Shown here piece by piece: positions 26,681 through 35,509 of a stretch of DNA of 64,000 nt. The notes under the pieces were generated by a model. It was not told the DNA's origin. It made no database searches and saw only the letters and a program-made list of their open reading frames with translations. The first letter of the stretch is position 1. Each line of letters opens with the position of its first letter. This stretch comes from Acidobacteria bacterium UBA2990. GTDB lineage: Bacteria > Acidobacteriota > Vicinamibacteria > Vicinamibacterales > UBA8438. Location of the stretch: contig DEAE01000023.1 in the NCBI GenBank assembly GCA_002347025.1, forward strand, positions 172,532-236,531, written 5' to 3'. Position numbers and translations under genes: made by a program.

Positions 26681-27450
26681 AGATGTCTAAGTTGTTGATC
26701 GGCATGGCGGTCGTTGTCGGGGCAGTGTCGGCATTTCCGGTGTTGGCTCAGGAACCACTGCCGGCCGGCGGTTTATATGCTGGCTCCCCCTACTTGGGGG
26801 ACCTTCGAAACTCGTTGGTCTACGGGGACATCTGGGAAAGGCCAGAGCTTTCGAAAAGGGACCGGAGCCTCATCACAATTGGAGTGCTTCAGGCGTTAAC
26901 AAGAGAAGAACTGGCCATTCATATTCCCCGAGGGCTTGATAACGGCCTAACACCTGCAGAGATTTCAGAAATCATCCTTCATGTCACGTTTTACGCCGGT
27001 TGGCCAACAGGGGTACAGGCTTCGCTGACCGCGGCTGAAGCTTTCCAGGAGCTGGGTGTTTCGATTGGCCCGCTGAGGAGGGCCCCCGCCGAATCAGCCC
27101 GAGTCCTTATTGTGCCTGACCAAACTGGTAATCGCGCTTATGCGGCGGTCCCGAAGTTGGGTGAACTGCGCAATAGTGTTCTGTTTGGGGATGTTTGGGA
27201 GCGACCGCAGCTGTTGAAACGAGACCGTAGTTTGCTTACGATGGCGGTTCTTCAGGCACTATATGCAACAAACGAATTGCGGATTCATATTGGTAGAGCA
27301 CTCGACGAGTATGGTGTGACGGCCCAAGAGGTGTCTGAAACAATACTGCATGTGACGTTCTACGCAGGTTGGGCTGCTGCGATTAATGCTGGTCGACTCG
27401 CGGCTGATGCGTTTGAGGAACGTGGAGTAGATTTCAGCCGCCTACAGTGA
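26677..27450 (+). CDS. Exported, internally duplicated carboxymuconolactone decarboxylase-family protein
   Basis: 257 residues. GTG start overlapping the previous stop (GTGA), with AGGAG ten bases upstream; an ATG two codons later is less well spaced. A signal peptide ends near PVLAQ. Two consecutive CMD domains follow: LGDLRNSLVYGDIWERPEL..RDRSLITI..HVTFYAGWP and LGELRNSVLFGDVWERPQL..RDRSLLTM..HVTFYAGWA. The AhpD-type CxxC pair is absent from both, so this is the decarboxylase-like branch, not a peroxidase partner. A periplasmic location is unusual for a muconolactone decarboxylase, so the substrate is open. Confidence 0.87.
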   Translation: MKMSKLLIGMAVVVGAVSAFPVLAQEPLPAGGLYAGSPYLGDLRNSLVYGDIWERPELSKRDRSLITIGVLQALTREELAIHIPRGLDNGLTPAEISEIILHVTFYAGWPTGVQASLTAAEAFQELGVSIGPLRRAPAESARVLIVPDQTGNRAYAAVPKLGELRNSVLFGDVWERPQLLKRDRSLLTMAVLQALYATNELRIHIGRALDEYGVTAQEVSETILHVTFYAGWAAAINAGRLAADAFEERGVDFSRLQ

Positions 27451-27592
27451 GCGCAGGAAATGGTCGATTCCGTCTTTGATTGGTGCAGGGCGACCTTGAC
27501 CTGCTGCTACTTCGAGGAACCTGAGGACACAGGTCTGAGGAACTCTGCCGATGTGTTGAGTAATGTGAGCTCCGCGGCGTCACGCGAAAGCT

Positions 27593-28711
27593 ATGGAGAA
27601 TGCAATCATGTGCTCTCAGATAAATAGAGAATTATTCAGGTTTGTCGGTAATCTGGTGGTGTTGGTGAACTTCGCATCTGTTGCAGTTGTCGGACAATCA
27701 TCGACCACGAATCCTTATCGAGCTACGTTTGGATGGGAAAAACTTCAGGAAGGTCGGGTCTTGGGGACGGTCAGCGGAGTCTTTCCAGACCCAGACGGAG
27801 CGCATCTCTGGGTCTTAGATCGCTGTGGTGCGAACCAGTGTGCCGGTTCAGATCTAGATCCCATTATGAAATTCGACCTCGCTGGGAATGTGGTAGAGAG
27901 CTTTGGGGCAGGACTATTCGCATTTCCCCACGGGTTTTTTCTAGACCATGAGGGCTTCCTCTGGGTCACTGAAGGGGGTTCTCATGGGGACGCTAGGGCG
28001 ACACTAGGTGAGAGCATGGGGATTGGACATCAAGTCGTGAAATTAAACCAGCGGGGTGAGGTTGTGATGCGACTTGGTGAAGCGGGAGTATGGGGAGATG
28101 ACGAGGCCCATTTTAATGGTCCTTCGGGTGTGGTGGTTGGCCGAGATGGAGATATTTGGGTCTCTGACGGACATCGCGGCGGTAACAACCGAATTCTGAA
28201 ATTTTCGAGCGACGGTAGGTTTTTACTGGCGATCGGAGGCGGAGTCGGAAGTGAGAGCAAAGAGGCGACAGGCTTCAGTGATCCGCATGATATTAAGATG
28301 GATTCTCAGGGCCGAGTGTATGTTGCCGACCGCGGTAACAGTCGGATCCAGGTATTCAACGGGACCGGAGACTTGCTCTATATCTGGACCCATTACGGAA
28401 AGCCGAGTGGTCTGTTTATAGATCGCAATGACATTCTTTATGCGGGTGATGGCTTGTCCGGTATGGTGCGAAGTGGTCCACCAGATAACTGGCGTAGCAA
28501 TCTGGGTTGGGAGAAGGGCATTCGGATTGGCGATTTAAAGACGGAACAAGCATGGGTGACCCATTTTATTCCCCAGCACGATATAGATGTAGGGGCTGGA
28601 ATTGAGTTTCTCGGTGTGGACTTTGCGGGCAATATTTACGCTGGCGAAGTCAGTCGACGGCGGTTGGTCCGGTATGTGCCATTTAGGCCTTCTGAATTGG
28701 GAGCTCGCTGA
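27593..28711 (+). CDS. Exported NHL-repeat protein with cysteine pair
   Basis: 372 residues from the ATG at 27593; an ATG at 27608 is also possible. The hydrophobic N-terminus ends near VVGQ. The propeller repeats include LWVLDRCGANQCAGSD, FFLDHEGFLWVTE, HQVVKLNQRGEV, VVVGRDGDIWVSDGHRGGNNRI, IKMDSQGRVYVADRGNSRIQVF and FAGNIYAGEVSRRRLVRYV. The spaced cysteines C-G-A-N-Q-C at about residues 79-84 recur in the NHL protein at 40293 and may form a disulfide. It resembles the lyase half of peptidylglycine amidating enzymes, a family that is widely expanded in such bacteria. It is preceded by 142 bases that hold no clear gene. Confidence 0.82.
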   Translation: MENAIMCSQINRELFRFVGNLVVLVNFASVAVVGQSSTTNPYRATFGWEKLQEGRVLGTVSGVFPDPDGAHLWVLDRCGANQCAGSDLDPIMKFDLAGNVVESFGAGLFAFPHGFFLDHEGFLWVTEGGSHGDARATLGESMGIGHQVVKLNQRGEVVMRLGEAGVWGDDEAHFNGPSGVVVGRDGDIWVSDGHRGGNNRILKFSSDGRFLLAIGGGVGSESKEATGFSDPHDIKMDSQGRVYVADRGNSRIQVFNGTGDLLYIWTHYGKPSGLFIDRNDILYAGDGLSGMVRSGPPDNWRSNLGWEKGIRIGDLKTEQAWVTHFIPQHDIDVGAGIEFLGVDFAGNIYAGEVSRRRLVRYVPFRPSELGAR

Positions 28712-28823
28712 ATCTGTGCACTGGCTAGCCAGTTGAGTATGGCTTTTGAATGGCACCTAGGTGGCATAGGCTGGCTAGGGAGCTGGTTGGGTTGTTAACT
28801 ACCCTTGAAGCTGGGAGGGAACG

Positions 28824-29822
28824 ATGAAAAGGAGAATTGGTGTTCTGGTCGGACTGATAGTGGCTGGTATTGCCTTACCGACTGTTGTGGCCGCCCAACC
28901 AGGAGATGGAGAGGCGTGGGTGATGCCTCGGACCTTCTGGGGGGAACCGGACCTTCAAGGTCTTTGGACATCGGCCACCCTGACTCCTCTTGAACGACCT
29001 GAACAACAGGCAGATGTCGATTCGTTGACGAATGAAGAAGCCGCGGCCCTTGAACAACGCTCTGCAGCGAACCGTGCTGCGAATGATGGTAAATCAGCAC
29101 CGGGGAGTGTGGGTGGATATAACCAGGTCTGGCTAGATGCGGGCACCCAAATTACCGGGAGCCGGCGAACTTCTTTGATTGTCGAGCCACCCGAAGGGGT
29201 GATCCCATGGGTGGCTGGGGCCGAAGCGGTAAGCGATCGAGAGCGGGCTCGCTATGGTGTTGGGCCATTTGAGTCATACACGGACCCAGACACGGGTGAA
29301 CGATGCATCACCGACGGTCTCCCCAATATGGTCCCCCTACAGCCCTACAACATGAATATGCAGATTTTACAGACCCCTGAGCAGGTGGTGATGCTACACG
29401 AGATGTATCACGAGCTTCGGGTGATTCCGTTGGATGGCCGACCGCTAACCGGAATAGCGCAGTGGACGGGGGAAGCGCGAGGGCATTGGGATGGAGACAC
29501 GTTGGTGGTTGAGACAAACAACTTTGTTGACAAGCCAAATGCCTACTGGAGTGCGCCGTGGCGGAAAGCTCGGTCTACTTTACGTCTTGTGGAGCGATTC
29601 ACCCGTGTTGGCCCTCAGTCGATTGATTACACGTTCACACTTGAGGACCCAGTCGTGTTCACACAGCCTTGGACAGCTTCGGCGCCGATGACAACAGACC
29701 AGGCTTCGAGGGGTGTTACCTCAGGGCAGATTTGGGAATATGCCTGCCATGAAGGTAACCACGCGATGATCAACGTTCTGAGCGGAGCCCGGACTGCAGA
29801 GATCAGGGCCGGCGGTGAGTGA
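28824..29822 (+). CDS. Secreted YACHEGN-family protein, copy 3
   Basis: 332 residues with GGGAGGG ahead of the ATG. A signal peptide ends in TVVAAQ. The family pattern is intact: EPDLQGLWTSATLTPLERPE, GYNQVWLDAG, RTSLIVEPPEGVIPW, GPFESYTDPDTGERC, NMNMQILQTPEQVVMLHEM, IPLDGRPL, GEARGHWDGDTLVVETNNF, VERFTRVGPQSIDYTF and IWEYACHEGNHAM. The two residues after EGN differ from the other copies. It converges on the PQQ dehydrogenase gene with only nine bases between their stops. Confidence 0.8.
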   Translation: MKRRIGVLVGLIVAGIALPTVVAAQPGDGEAWVMPRTFWGEPDLQGLWTSATLTPLERPEQQADVDSLTNEEAAALEQRSAANRAANDGKSAPGSVGGYNQVWLDAGTQITGSRRTSLIVEPPEGVIPWVAGAEAVSDRERARYGVGPFESYTDPDTGERCITDGLPNMVPLQPYNMNMQILQTPEQVVMLHEMYHELRVIPLDGRPLTGIAQWTGEARGHWDGDTLVVETNNFVDKPNAYWSAPWRKARSTLRLVERFTRVGPQSIDYTFTLEDPVVFTQPWTASAPMTTDQASRGVTSGQIWEYACHEGNHAMINVLSGARTAEIRAGGE

Positions 29823-29831
29823 TCACTGATG

Positions 29832-31556
29832 TCATTGGACTGGCAGGGCAAAACTGAGGATCAAGTCGCCGCCTCGGCGCCCACGATCACCTCCACCTGA
29901 AGCCACCGTCACAAATTCCTGTCCGTCGACCATGTAGACTGCTGGAGACGCGAAAATCCCAGCGCCGGTGTTGTAGCGCCAGAGTTCTTCACCTGTTCTG
30001 GCGTCAAAGGCAAAGAAATAGCCCGCAGTATTGCTGCCGGTGCCAACAAATACAACACCACCTTTGGTTACGACAGCGCCTGCCTGCCCATAGCCTTCAA
30101 AAATCTGTCGCCACACGAGTTCCCCCGTGGTGGGGTCGTAGGCTGAAAAATAGCCCTTTGGTCCGCGTCCCGAATTAAACGGTTGATCAATTGCGTTGAC
30201 GTAGAGGAGGCCGGTGTCTGGACTGTGAGCAATGGGCCCGTAGCTGGCGCCGCCACCATAGCCTGGCGAAAAGATGACGTCTCTTGTGTTGACCGGGAGC
30301 GGTGTGAACTGTGGTAACAGCCGTTTGCCTGCAGCGTGGTCGGCGGGGATATCGGTGGGGAAGACCGGGGACACCGGCTCCATGCGGTCGCCGTTGGCCT
30401 TATGGGGGATCGGCTGGGTAGGGAAGGGTATCTCACCTTCGCGGTCCGTTGTTGTTGGGACAGGTGTTTCGATAATGGGGTGGACAGGCTCACCGGTCTG
30501 TCGATCAAGGATGTAGAGCCAGCTGTTCTTGTTGGCTTGTGCCAATGCTTTGATTGCTTTCCCGTCTACCTCCATGTCAAACAGGATCGGTTGCTGGCCA
30601 TTGTCGTAATCCCACACATCATGGTGTACCTGCTGGTAATACCATTCCATCTGCCCTGTTTCGAGGGAGAGCGCTACGATGGAATCTGTGAAGAGGTTCG
30701 ACCCTGCCCGTTTGGTACTATCCCCGAAAGGGTTCCCGACAGCGGCGTAGAGCAGGCCTAGATCAGGGTCAATCGAAGGAGTTTCCCAGATTCCACCTCC
30801 GTTTCGGCCGCCTCCCACCCAAGTTGGTCCTGCGATATCCCATCCTTGGTCGTTCTCGTCTTGGGGAATCGTGTTGAAGTGCCACAGTACCTGACCGGTA
30901 AGGGCGTCAATGGCAAGGACATGGCCACCTGGAATCATGCTTTCGCTACGGGTGGAGCCTACGTAAAGAACTCCATCGTGAATCTGGGGGGCACTTGTGA
31001 ACCAATATCCCATTGAGATTGCGGTCTCGACCTCGGGATAGCGGAGTCTGAGGACATCAAGAATGGGACTTGCTTGGCCATCCACGCCAAATCCCTCAAT
31101 TGGTTCACCAGTTTTGGCGTCTAAGGCGAACATAAAAGATCCAGCTGCACTGTAAACAATGCCGTCGGCGTAGGTTACCCCACGATGTCGGAAGATATAC
31201 CCCTCGCGCCTGGCCCCGCCGAGCAGGTCGGTGACGTCATACAGCCAGAGCAGGTGACCATTAGCCGCATCAACGGCATAGACGCTTCCCCGTGAATCAG
31301 TAACATACATGACCCCATCGACAATCACTGGGGTTGTTTGGTTGCTCACGCCGTCTATCACGCCGTGCTGGAATAGCCAGCGGGGTGTCAGACGATGAGC
31401 GTTTTCCGGAGTAATCTGGTCGGTCTCAGCGAAGCGGCTACCGGCTAGATCAAAATTATGCAGTCGCCAGTCAACGTCTTGTGCTGCGGCATTGGAGACT
31501 ACGGCGAGGGAGAGTATGAGGCTGTACCTGTAAGCGAAGTCCCACTTGAAACTCAT
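29832..31556 (-). CDS. PQQ-dependent dehydrogenase, exported, no cytochrome domain
   Basis: 574 residues from the ATG at 31556, which has GGAGG nine bases upstream. The signal peptide ends at AAAQ. The eight-bladed quinoprotein fold is shown by DWRLHNFDLAGSRFAETDQITPEN cut into familiar parts, TPVIVDGVMYVTD, GGGIWETPSIDPDLGLLYAAVGNP, HHDVWDYDNGQQPILFD, LDRQTGEPVHPI and FSPGYGGGASYGPIAHSPDTGLLYV. I find no cysteine in the mature protein, so the vicinal disulfide of alcohol dehydrogenases is missing and there is no haem motif. It should oxidise an alcohol or sugar in the periplasm and pass electrons to an external acceptor. It lies tail to tail with YACHEGN copy 3. Confidence 0.88.
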   Translation of the reverse strand: MSFKWDFAYRYSLILSLAVVSNAAAQDVDWRLHNFDLAGSRFAETDQITPENAHRLTPRWLFQHGVIDGVSNQTTPVIVDGVMYVTDSRGSVYAVDAANGHLLWLYDVTDLLGGARREGYIFRHRGVTYADGIVYSAAGSFMFALDAKTGEPIEGFGVDGQASPILDVLRLRYPEVETAISMGYWFTSAPQIHDGVLYVGSTRSESMIPGGHVLAIDALTGQVLWHFNTIPQDENDQGWDIAGPTWVGGGRNGGGIWETPSIDPDLGLLYAAVGNPFGDSTKRAGSNLFTDSIVALSLETGQMEWYYQQVHHDVWDYDNGQQPILFDMEVDGKAIKALAQANKNSWLYILDRQTGEPVHPIIETPVPTTTDREGEIPFPTQPIPHKANGDRMEPVSPVFPTDIPADHAAGKRLLPQFTPLPVNTRDVIFSPGYGGGASYGPIAHSPDTGLLYVNAIDQPFNSGRGPKGYFSAYDPTTGELVWRQIFEGYGQAGAVVTKGGVVFVGTGSNTAGYFFAFDARTGEELWRYNTGAGIFASPAVYMVDGQEFVTVASGGGDRGRRGGDLILSFALPVQ

Positions 31557-31828
31557 TGACTGTTTCCTCCGACGGAGAACGTTTTTGAACACCGTGCCAG
31601 TCTATCCAGAGGTGTGGTTGTTCGCAAATTGAAAAACAACGACGGGTCTCTGAGATCGGTTCTTCGAGAACCTGGTGACAACGATTGTCCAAAGATTGTA
31701 ATAGTGAGTCTCTCTCACGCCAAGAGATTACCGATGTGACGGGGGGGGATGTTGGCGAAATAGGTGTTTAATGCCCTAAAATGGCCTCGATCTAAAGAAT
31801 TAGTCTTTGGGCGTGGTGAGGATACCTT

Positions 31829-33364
31829 ATGCAGATTCGAAATCAACGTAGCTTGAGGATAGCCGGACTCGTCACTGTGTTGGGGATCTCCCTTCCGGGG
31901 CTGCCAGAGGCTGGGCAGGGAGCGGGATCGACGCTTGAGACTTCGACCAGGCAATCTGTGAGAAAGGTATCTGGTGAACTCGTTGAGGCGGTCAAAAGTC
32001 AAAGCTACGACAGGCTGCGAGTGTTGCTCGAAGAGACTGTCGATGTCGACGATGTTCAAGGCGATGGAACAACGGCCTTACATTGGGCGGTTCATCGCAA
32101 CGACCTGCAGGCCCTCGATCTACTCCTTGAAGCTGGTGCAGATGTGAATGCAGCGAACACCCTTGGTGCTACACCGATCTGGCTAGCCTCCATCAATGGC
32201 GATCGGTCGGTAGTGTCTCGTTTGCTCAAAGGTGGTGCTAATCCGAACACCTCACTTTTGATGGGTGAAACCCCGTTAATGTCGGCGGCCAGGTCGGGGG
32301 GCATCGATACGGTCAATTTGTTGCTGAGGTGGGGTGCGGACGTCGACTTAGCTGAATATGAACGGGGGCAAACGGCTTTGATGTGGGCGGCTGCCCAGGG
32401 ACATGTGGATGTGGTACTCGCATTGGTGGCTGGCGGAGCGGATCTCCATGCTCGAACCCGAGTGTGGTATCAACTGGAAAATACAGCAGGGAATACCAAC
32501 CCCATTGGGAACTTTAGGATGGCTCATGGTGGGTCCACCGCCCTCCTGTTTGCTGCGCGGAATGGTGATGTTGCGACGGCCCGTAGTCTGATTGAAGCAG
32601 GTGCAAACGTTGATGATGTTTCCGCTTCCGGTACTAGTGCGCTAGTGATTTCTGCACACAGCGGCCACGAGTCTCTCGCTCTTTACCTAGTTAACCAAGG
32701 GGCGGATCTCAATGCGAACCTTGCTGGATATACAGCGTTACATGCTGCGGTTCTGAGGGGGCAGTCCCCGCTGGTTCGCGCCTTGCTTGCAAACGGGGCA
32801 GATATCGAAGCGGTTGTCCAAAAAGGCACACCAGGCCGGCGATTTAGTGCAGATTTCAGCATTCGACATCAGGCTGTAGGCGCTAATGCTTTTTGGTTGG
32901 CTGCGAAATATGGAGAATTGGGAATCTTAGAAATGTTGTTGCAGGGTGGAGCAGATCCGTTTGTGAGGCCTGTAAGTGGGGTGTCATCCTTGCAAGCGGC
33001 GATGGGTCGTTCGGCGATTCCCCAAGAGAACCGGCGGAATCGAGTTGGAGTGCCTCGGCCAGATAGAGGCCTTCATGAAGATTTAGTGCTTCGACTGGCA
33101 GAGGTCGTGCTGGATTTGGGTGTCGATGTCAATGCGGTTGACCAGCGGGGGGACACGGCCCTCCACGATGCTGTTCGTAATGGGTGGGAGTCGGTCGTGA
33201 AGCTTTTAGCTGTTCGTGGTGCTGATTTGGGTGCACGGAATGAGCGCGATCAAACAGCTTTGGCTTTAGCAGAAACACTGCAGCCGGTGCCTGGCACCAA
33301 CGGGCTTCGCACTACACGGCCGAAGATTGCTGAAATCCTACGTGGCTTCGGTGCCGAAAACTAA
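31829..33364 (+). CDS. Exported ankyrin-repeat protein
   Basis: 511 residues with GAGG eight bases before the ATG. A signal peptide (residues about 1-32) precedes at least ten ankyrin repeats, such as DGTTALHWAVHRNDLQALDLLLEAGADVN cut at its ends, GATPIWLASINGD, GETPLMSAARSG, GQTALMWAAAQGH, GSTALLFAARNGD, GYTALHAAVLRGQ and GDTALHDAVRNGW. Longer insertions interrupt the repeats near residues 205-225 and 330-345. It is likely a periplasmic protein-binding scaffold. It is divergent from the PQQ dehydrogenase across 272 bases and closely resembles the ankyrin protein at 56019. Confidence 0.9.
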   Translation: MQIRNQRSLRIAGLVTVLGISLPGLPEAGQGAGSTLETSTRQSVRKVSGELVEAVKSQSYDRLRVLLEETVDVDDVQGDGTTALHWAVHRNDLQALDLLLEAGADVNAANTLGATPIWLASINGDRSVVSRLLKGGANPNTSLLMGETPLMSAARSGGIDTVNLLLRWGADVDLAEYERGQTALMWAAAQGHVDVVLALVAGGADLHARTRVWYQLENTAGNTNPIGNFRMAHGGSTALLFAARNGDVATARSLIEAGANVDDVSASGTSALVISAHSGHESLALYLVNQGADLNANLAGYTALHAAVLRGQSPLVRALLANGADIEAVVQKGTPGRRFSADFSIRHQAVGANAFWLAAKYGELGILEMLLQGGADPFVRPVSGVSSLQAAMGRSAIPQENRRNRVGVPRPDRGLHEDLVLRLAEVVLDLGVDVNAVDQRGDTALHDAVRNGWESVVKLLAVRGADLGARNERDQTALALAETLQPVPGTNGLRTTRPKIAEILRGFGAEN

Positions 33365-33782
33365 ATTTTTTTTCAGATGACGCTGGTGCTGTCCTTCCGA
33401 CTTCCCGATAACCGCGGTATTTCCGGACAATCTGTAGTTTAGTTCGGTCCCTGGAATTGGTTCGAGCCTGACCAGAATGGTTCGCCTAATCTCGCGAGGC
33501 GGTTCATGAGTGGGAGAGTCGGTCTATAGGTTCGCCTCTTCATCGCCCCTAAGGCTCTGGAGGTGGGAACTCGTAAGCCGAGCAGGGAAGGCGGACCTTT
33601 CTGAGGCTGCGGCCTTTATCGAAGCTGGTGTTGTCAAACGCATTTATTGGTCGACAGACGGGTGTGGCCATCACTATCATTTTTTAGAGAGTCAGGACTG
33701 GTTCGCTAGGGTGTGCAATCGCTGAGTGACCCCGGCACTACGCCTGTTCCGGCGCCTATAATCGGCCTTGGAGGTAATGCAT
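33365..33782. other. Gene-poor stretch between ankyrin and PhoD-like genes
   Basis: About 418 bases with a T-run directly after the ankyrin stop codon (33366-33373) but no strong stem before it. A 71-codon frame at 33510-33725 has no convincing ribosome site or recognisable content. I see no tRNA, repeat or clear promoter. The GGAGG near 33771 belongs to the next gene. Confidence 0.4.
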
Positions 33783-35420
33783 ATGACAAGCATGCTGTTA
33801 GACCGTCGGAGATTCTTGGCCGGGACGGCTGGAGCGATGGGCGGGTCGATATTCGGGCGGTTACCTCTTGGTGCAATGATGGAACAAGGTGCACCACCGG
33901 CACCAGTAGACTGGGACCCGGGTTCGGTAAGACATTTACTGCCGAGTGCTAGTGACTCTCGCATCTTGGTGAAGGTGTCGTTTGACCACCCTCTTTCTGC
34001 AGCTCCGAGTCTACGACTTGATACGAACGAAGTGGTCGGACGCATGAGTGATACAAGGGGTGAGTATTGGCAGTTTGATGCAAGGGGGTTAGATCCTGGG
34101 CGGCGTTATGAACTGTCTCTTCACAGCGCTGAGGGTGGGGCCCTGTGCGATCCATGGCCCCTTGCAACCTTTCCAGCTCCGAGTGCGGCACCAGATCACT
34201 TCCGGGTGCTGTTTTTTAGCTGTGCGGGTGGGCCCGGTGGGTCCTATTCAGGAATAGGGAACCGTCAAGGATTCCTTCCAACAGCGATTCGCAATCGTTT
34301 ACTTCGGAGAGCTTTGTCGTTCGAACCTGATGCTGCGGTTGCCAATGGGGATCATATTTATTGGGATTTGCACACATGGTTGGGTGAGAACGTTGGACAT
34401 CTTAGCGCTAGTGGTCGCCGTTCAAATTTTGATTTCTCTGGTTCGGTGTTCGGTTCAAGTAATGAGGTCGCTATGAAAGCTGCGGCCGGCCCCCAGATCG
34501 TTCCGGTGTACGGCAGTGATTTCCGGTCTACACCCGTGTTCTTTCTGCAGGATGACCATGACCATTGGGAGAATGACGCAGTCACGGATGAGATAGCTAG
34601 TTTTCCTGTGGCATGGTTCCAGTTGCAACTTGCCCGTGCCACCCAACAGCTCTACTACCCGGAATTTCTACCAGATGCTCAGCGTCCCATCGGACTGCCG
34701 TGGTCGGCAGTGGATGACCGTAGAGTGTCTGAAAGCTTCGGGACGATTCGGTTCGGACGGTTAGCCGAGATTTTGTTGTACGACGTTCGGCGGACGATGA
34801 GTTTGGGCGGGCCGAATGCAGTATTCGTCGATTCCCAGGTCGAACGATGGCTTCTTGAGCGGACGCGGGCACCGGAATTAGCTCATGTGGTGCATGCCCC
34901 GTCGAATCCGTTTGGTTGGAGCGCCGGGAAATGGGGAGAGTGGTACCCAGATATCCTCGATAGAGACAGCGGCAGTCTCACAACGGCGGTGGAGAAGCCC
35001 TACTGGCAGCAGGGTTGGTTAAGCCAGCACGACCGATTGGTGCAGGCAATCGGGTCACAACAAAACCGGGTGCCACTCGTGATTAGTGGTGATTTACACG
35101 CCATCGGTGTGGGGCGTATGCATAGGGCCGGAGTGGTGGATTTGAATACAAGGCCAATCACCACGGTGCTCAGCGGACCCATTGGAACATCGGTGCGAGG
35201 GTTCCCGTCGGTTGTGCGAGGAATCGGGGCTACACCGCCTGAGCATCTTGATGTTGAGGAGTCGGTTGCACCGATTGAAGAACACGGATTTACTTTGGTT
35301 GACTTTCACCCAGAGAGTATTGGCCTACGCCAGTTCAAGTGGGATGTGAAGTCACAACCTGTTGAGGCGATCGACCAGTTAGAGGCCTTCTACACCACCC
35401 AATTGCCACGTCCGTCTTAA
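33783..35420 (+). CDS. Tat-exported PhoD-like metallophosphatase
   Basis: 545 residues from the ATG at 33783, GGAGGT nine bases upstream. The twin-arginine signal LLDRRRFLAGTAGAMGG lies at residues 4-20. After an Ig-like N-terminal domain (about 60-130) comes the calcineurin-type core: VLFFSCAGG, VANGDHIYWD (metal ligands), FLQDDHDHWENDAV and LVISGDLHAIGVGRM. PhoD-type enzymes are Ca/Fe-dependent alkaline phosphatases or phosphodiesterases that must fold with metal before export, in line with the Tat signal. Phosphate scavenging is the obvious role, but no Pho box was identified. Confidence 0.87.
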   Translation: MTSMLLDRRRFLAGTAGAMGGSIFGRLPLGAMMEQGAPPAPVDWDPGSVRHLLPSASDSRILVKVSFDHPLSAAPSLRLDTNEVVGRMSDTRGEYWQFDARGLDPGRRYELSLHSAEGGALCDPWPLATFPAPSAAPDHFRVLFFSCAGGPGGSYSGIGNRQGFLPTAIRNRLLRRALSFEPDAAVANGDHIYWDLHTWLGENVGHLSASGRRSNFDFSGSVFGSSNEVAMKAAAGPQIVPVYGSDFRSTPVFFLQDDHDHWENDAVTDEIASFPVAWFQLQLARATQQLYYPEFLPDAQRPIGLPWSAVDDRRVSESFGTIRFGRLAEILLYDVRRTMSLGGPNAVFVDSQVERWLLERTRAPELAHVVHAPSNPFGWSAGKWGEWYPDILDRDSGSLTTAVEKPYWQQGWLSQHDRLVQAIGSQQNRVPLVISGDLHAIGVGRMHRAGVVDLNTRPITTVLSGPIGTSVRGFPSVVRGIGATPPEHLDVEESVAPIEEHGFTLVDFHPESIGLRQFKWDVKSQPVEAIDQLEAFYTTQLPRPS

Positions 35421-35509
35421 ATTGCAACTGGTGGTTCAAGAGGGTTCGATAATTAACCAACGAATCCACTTCTAATGGTGTGGGACTTCGAATTATAAAG
35501 GAGGAGCCG

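Noticed and set aside
27451..27592. Short minus-strand frame with a protein-like end (GRPAPIKDGIDHFLRSL), and a 56-codon plus-strand frame starting at 27459
   Set aside because: The minus-strand frame is only about 41 codons and lacks a start codon; the plus-strand frame overlaps the NHL gene start and its ribosome site is too close to the ATG.
33510..33725. 71-codon plus-strand frame in the gap before the PhoD-like gene
   Set aside because: No convincing ribosome site or recognisable composition; likely chance.
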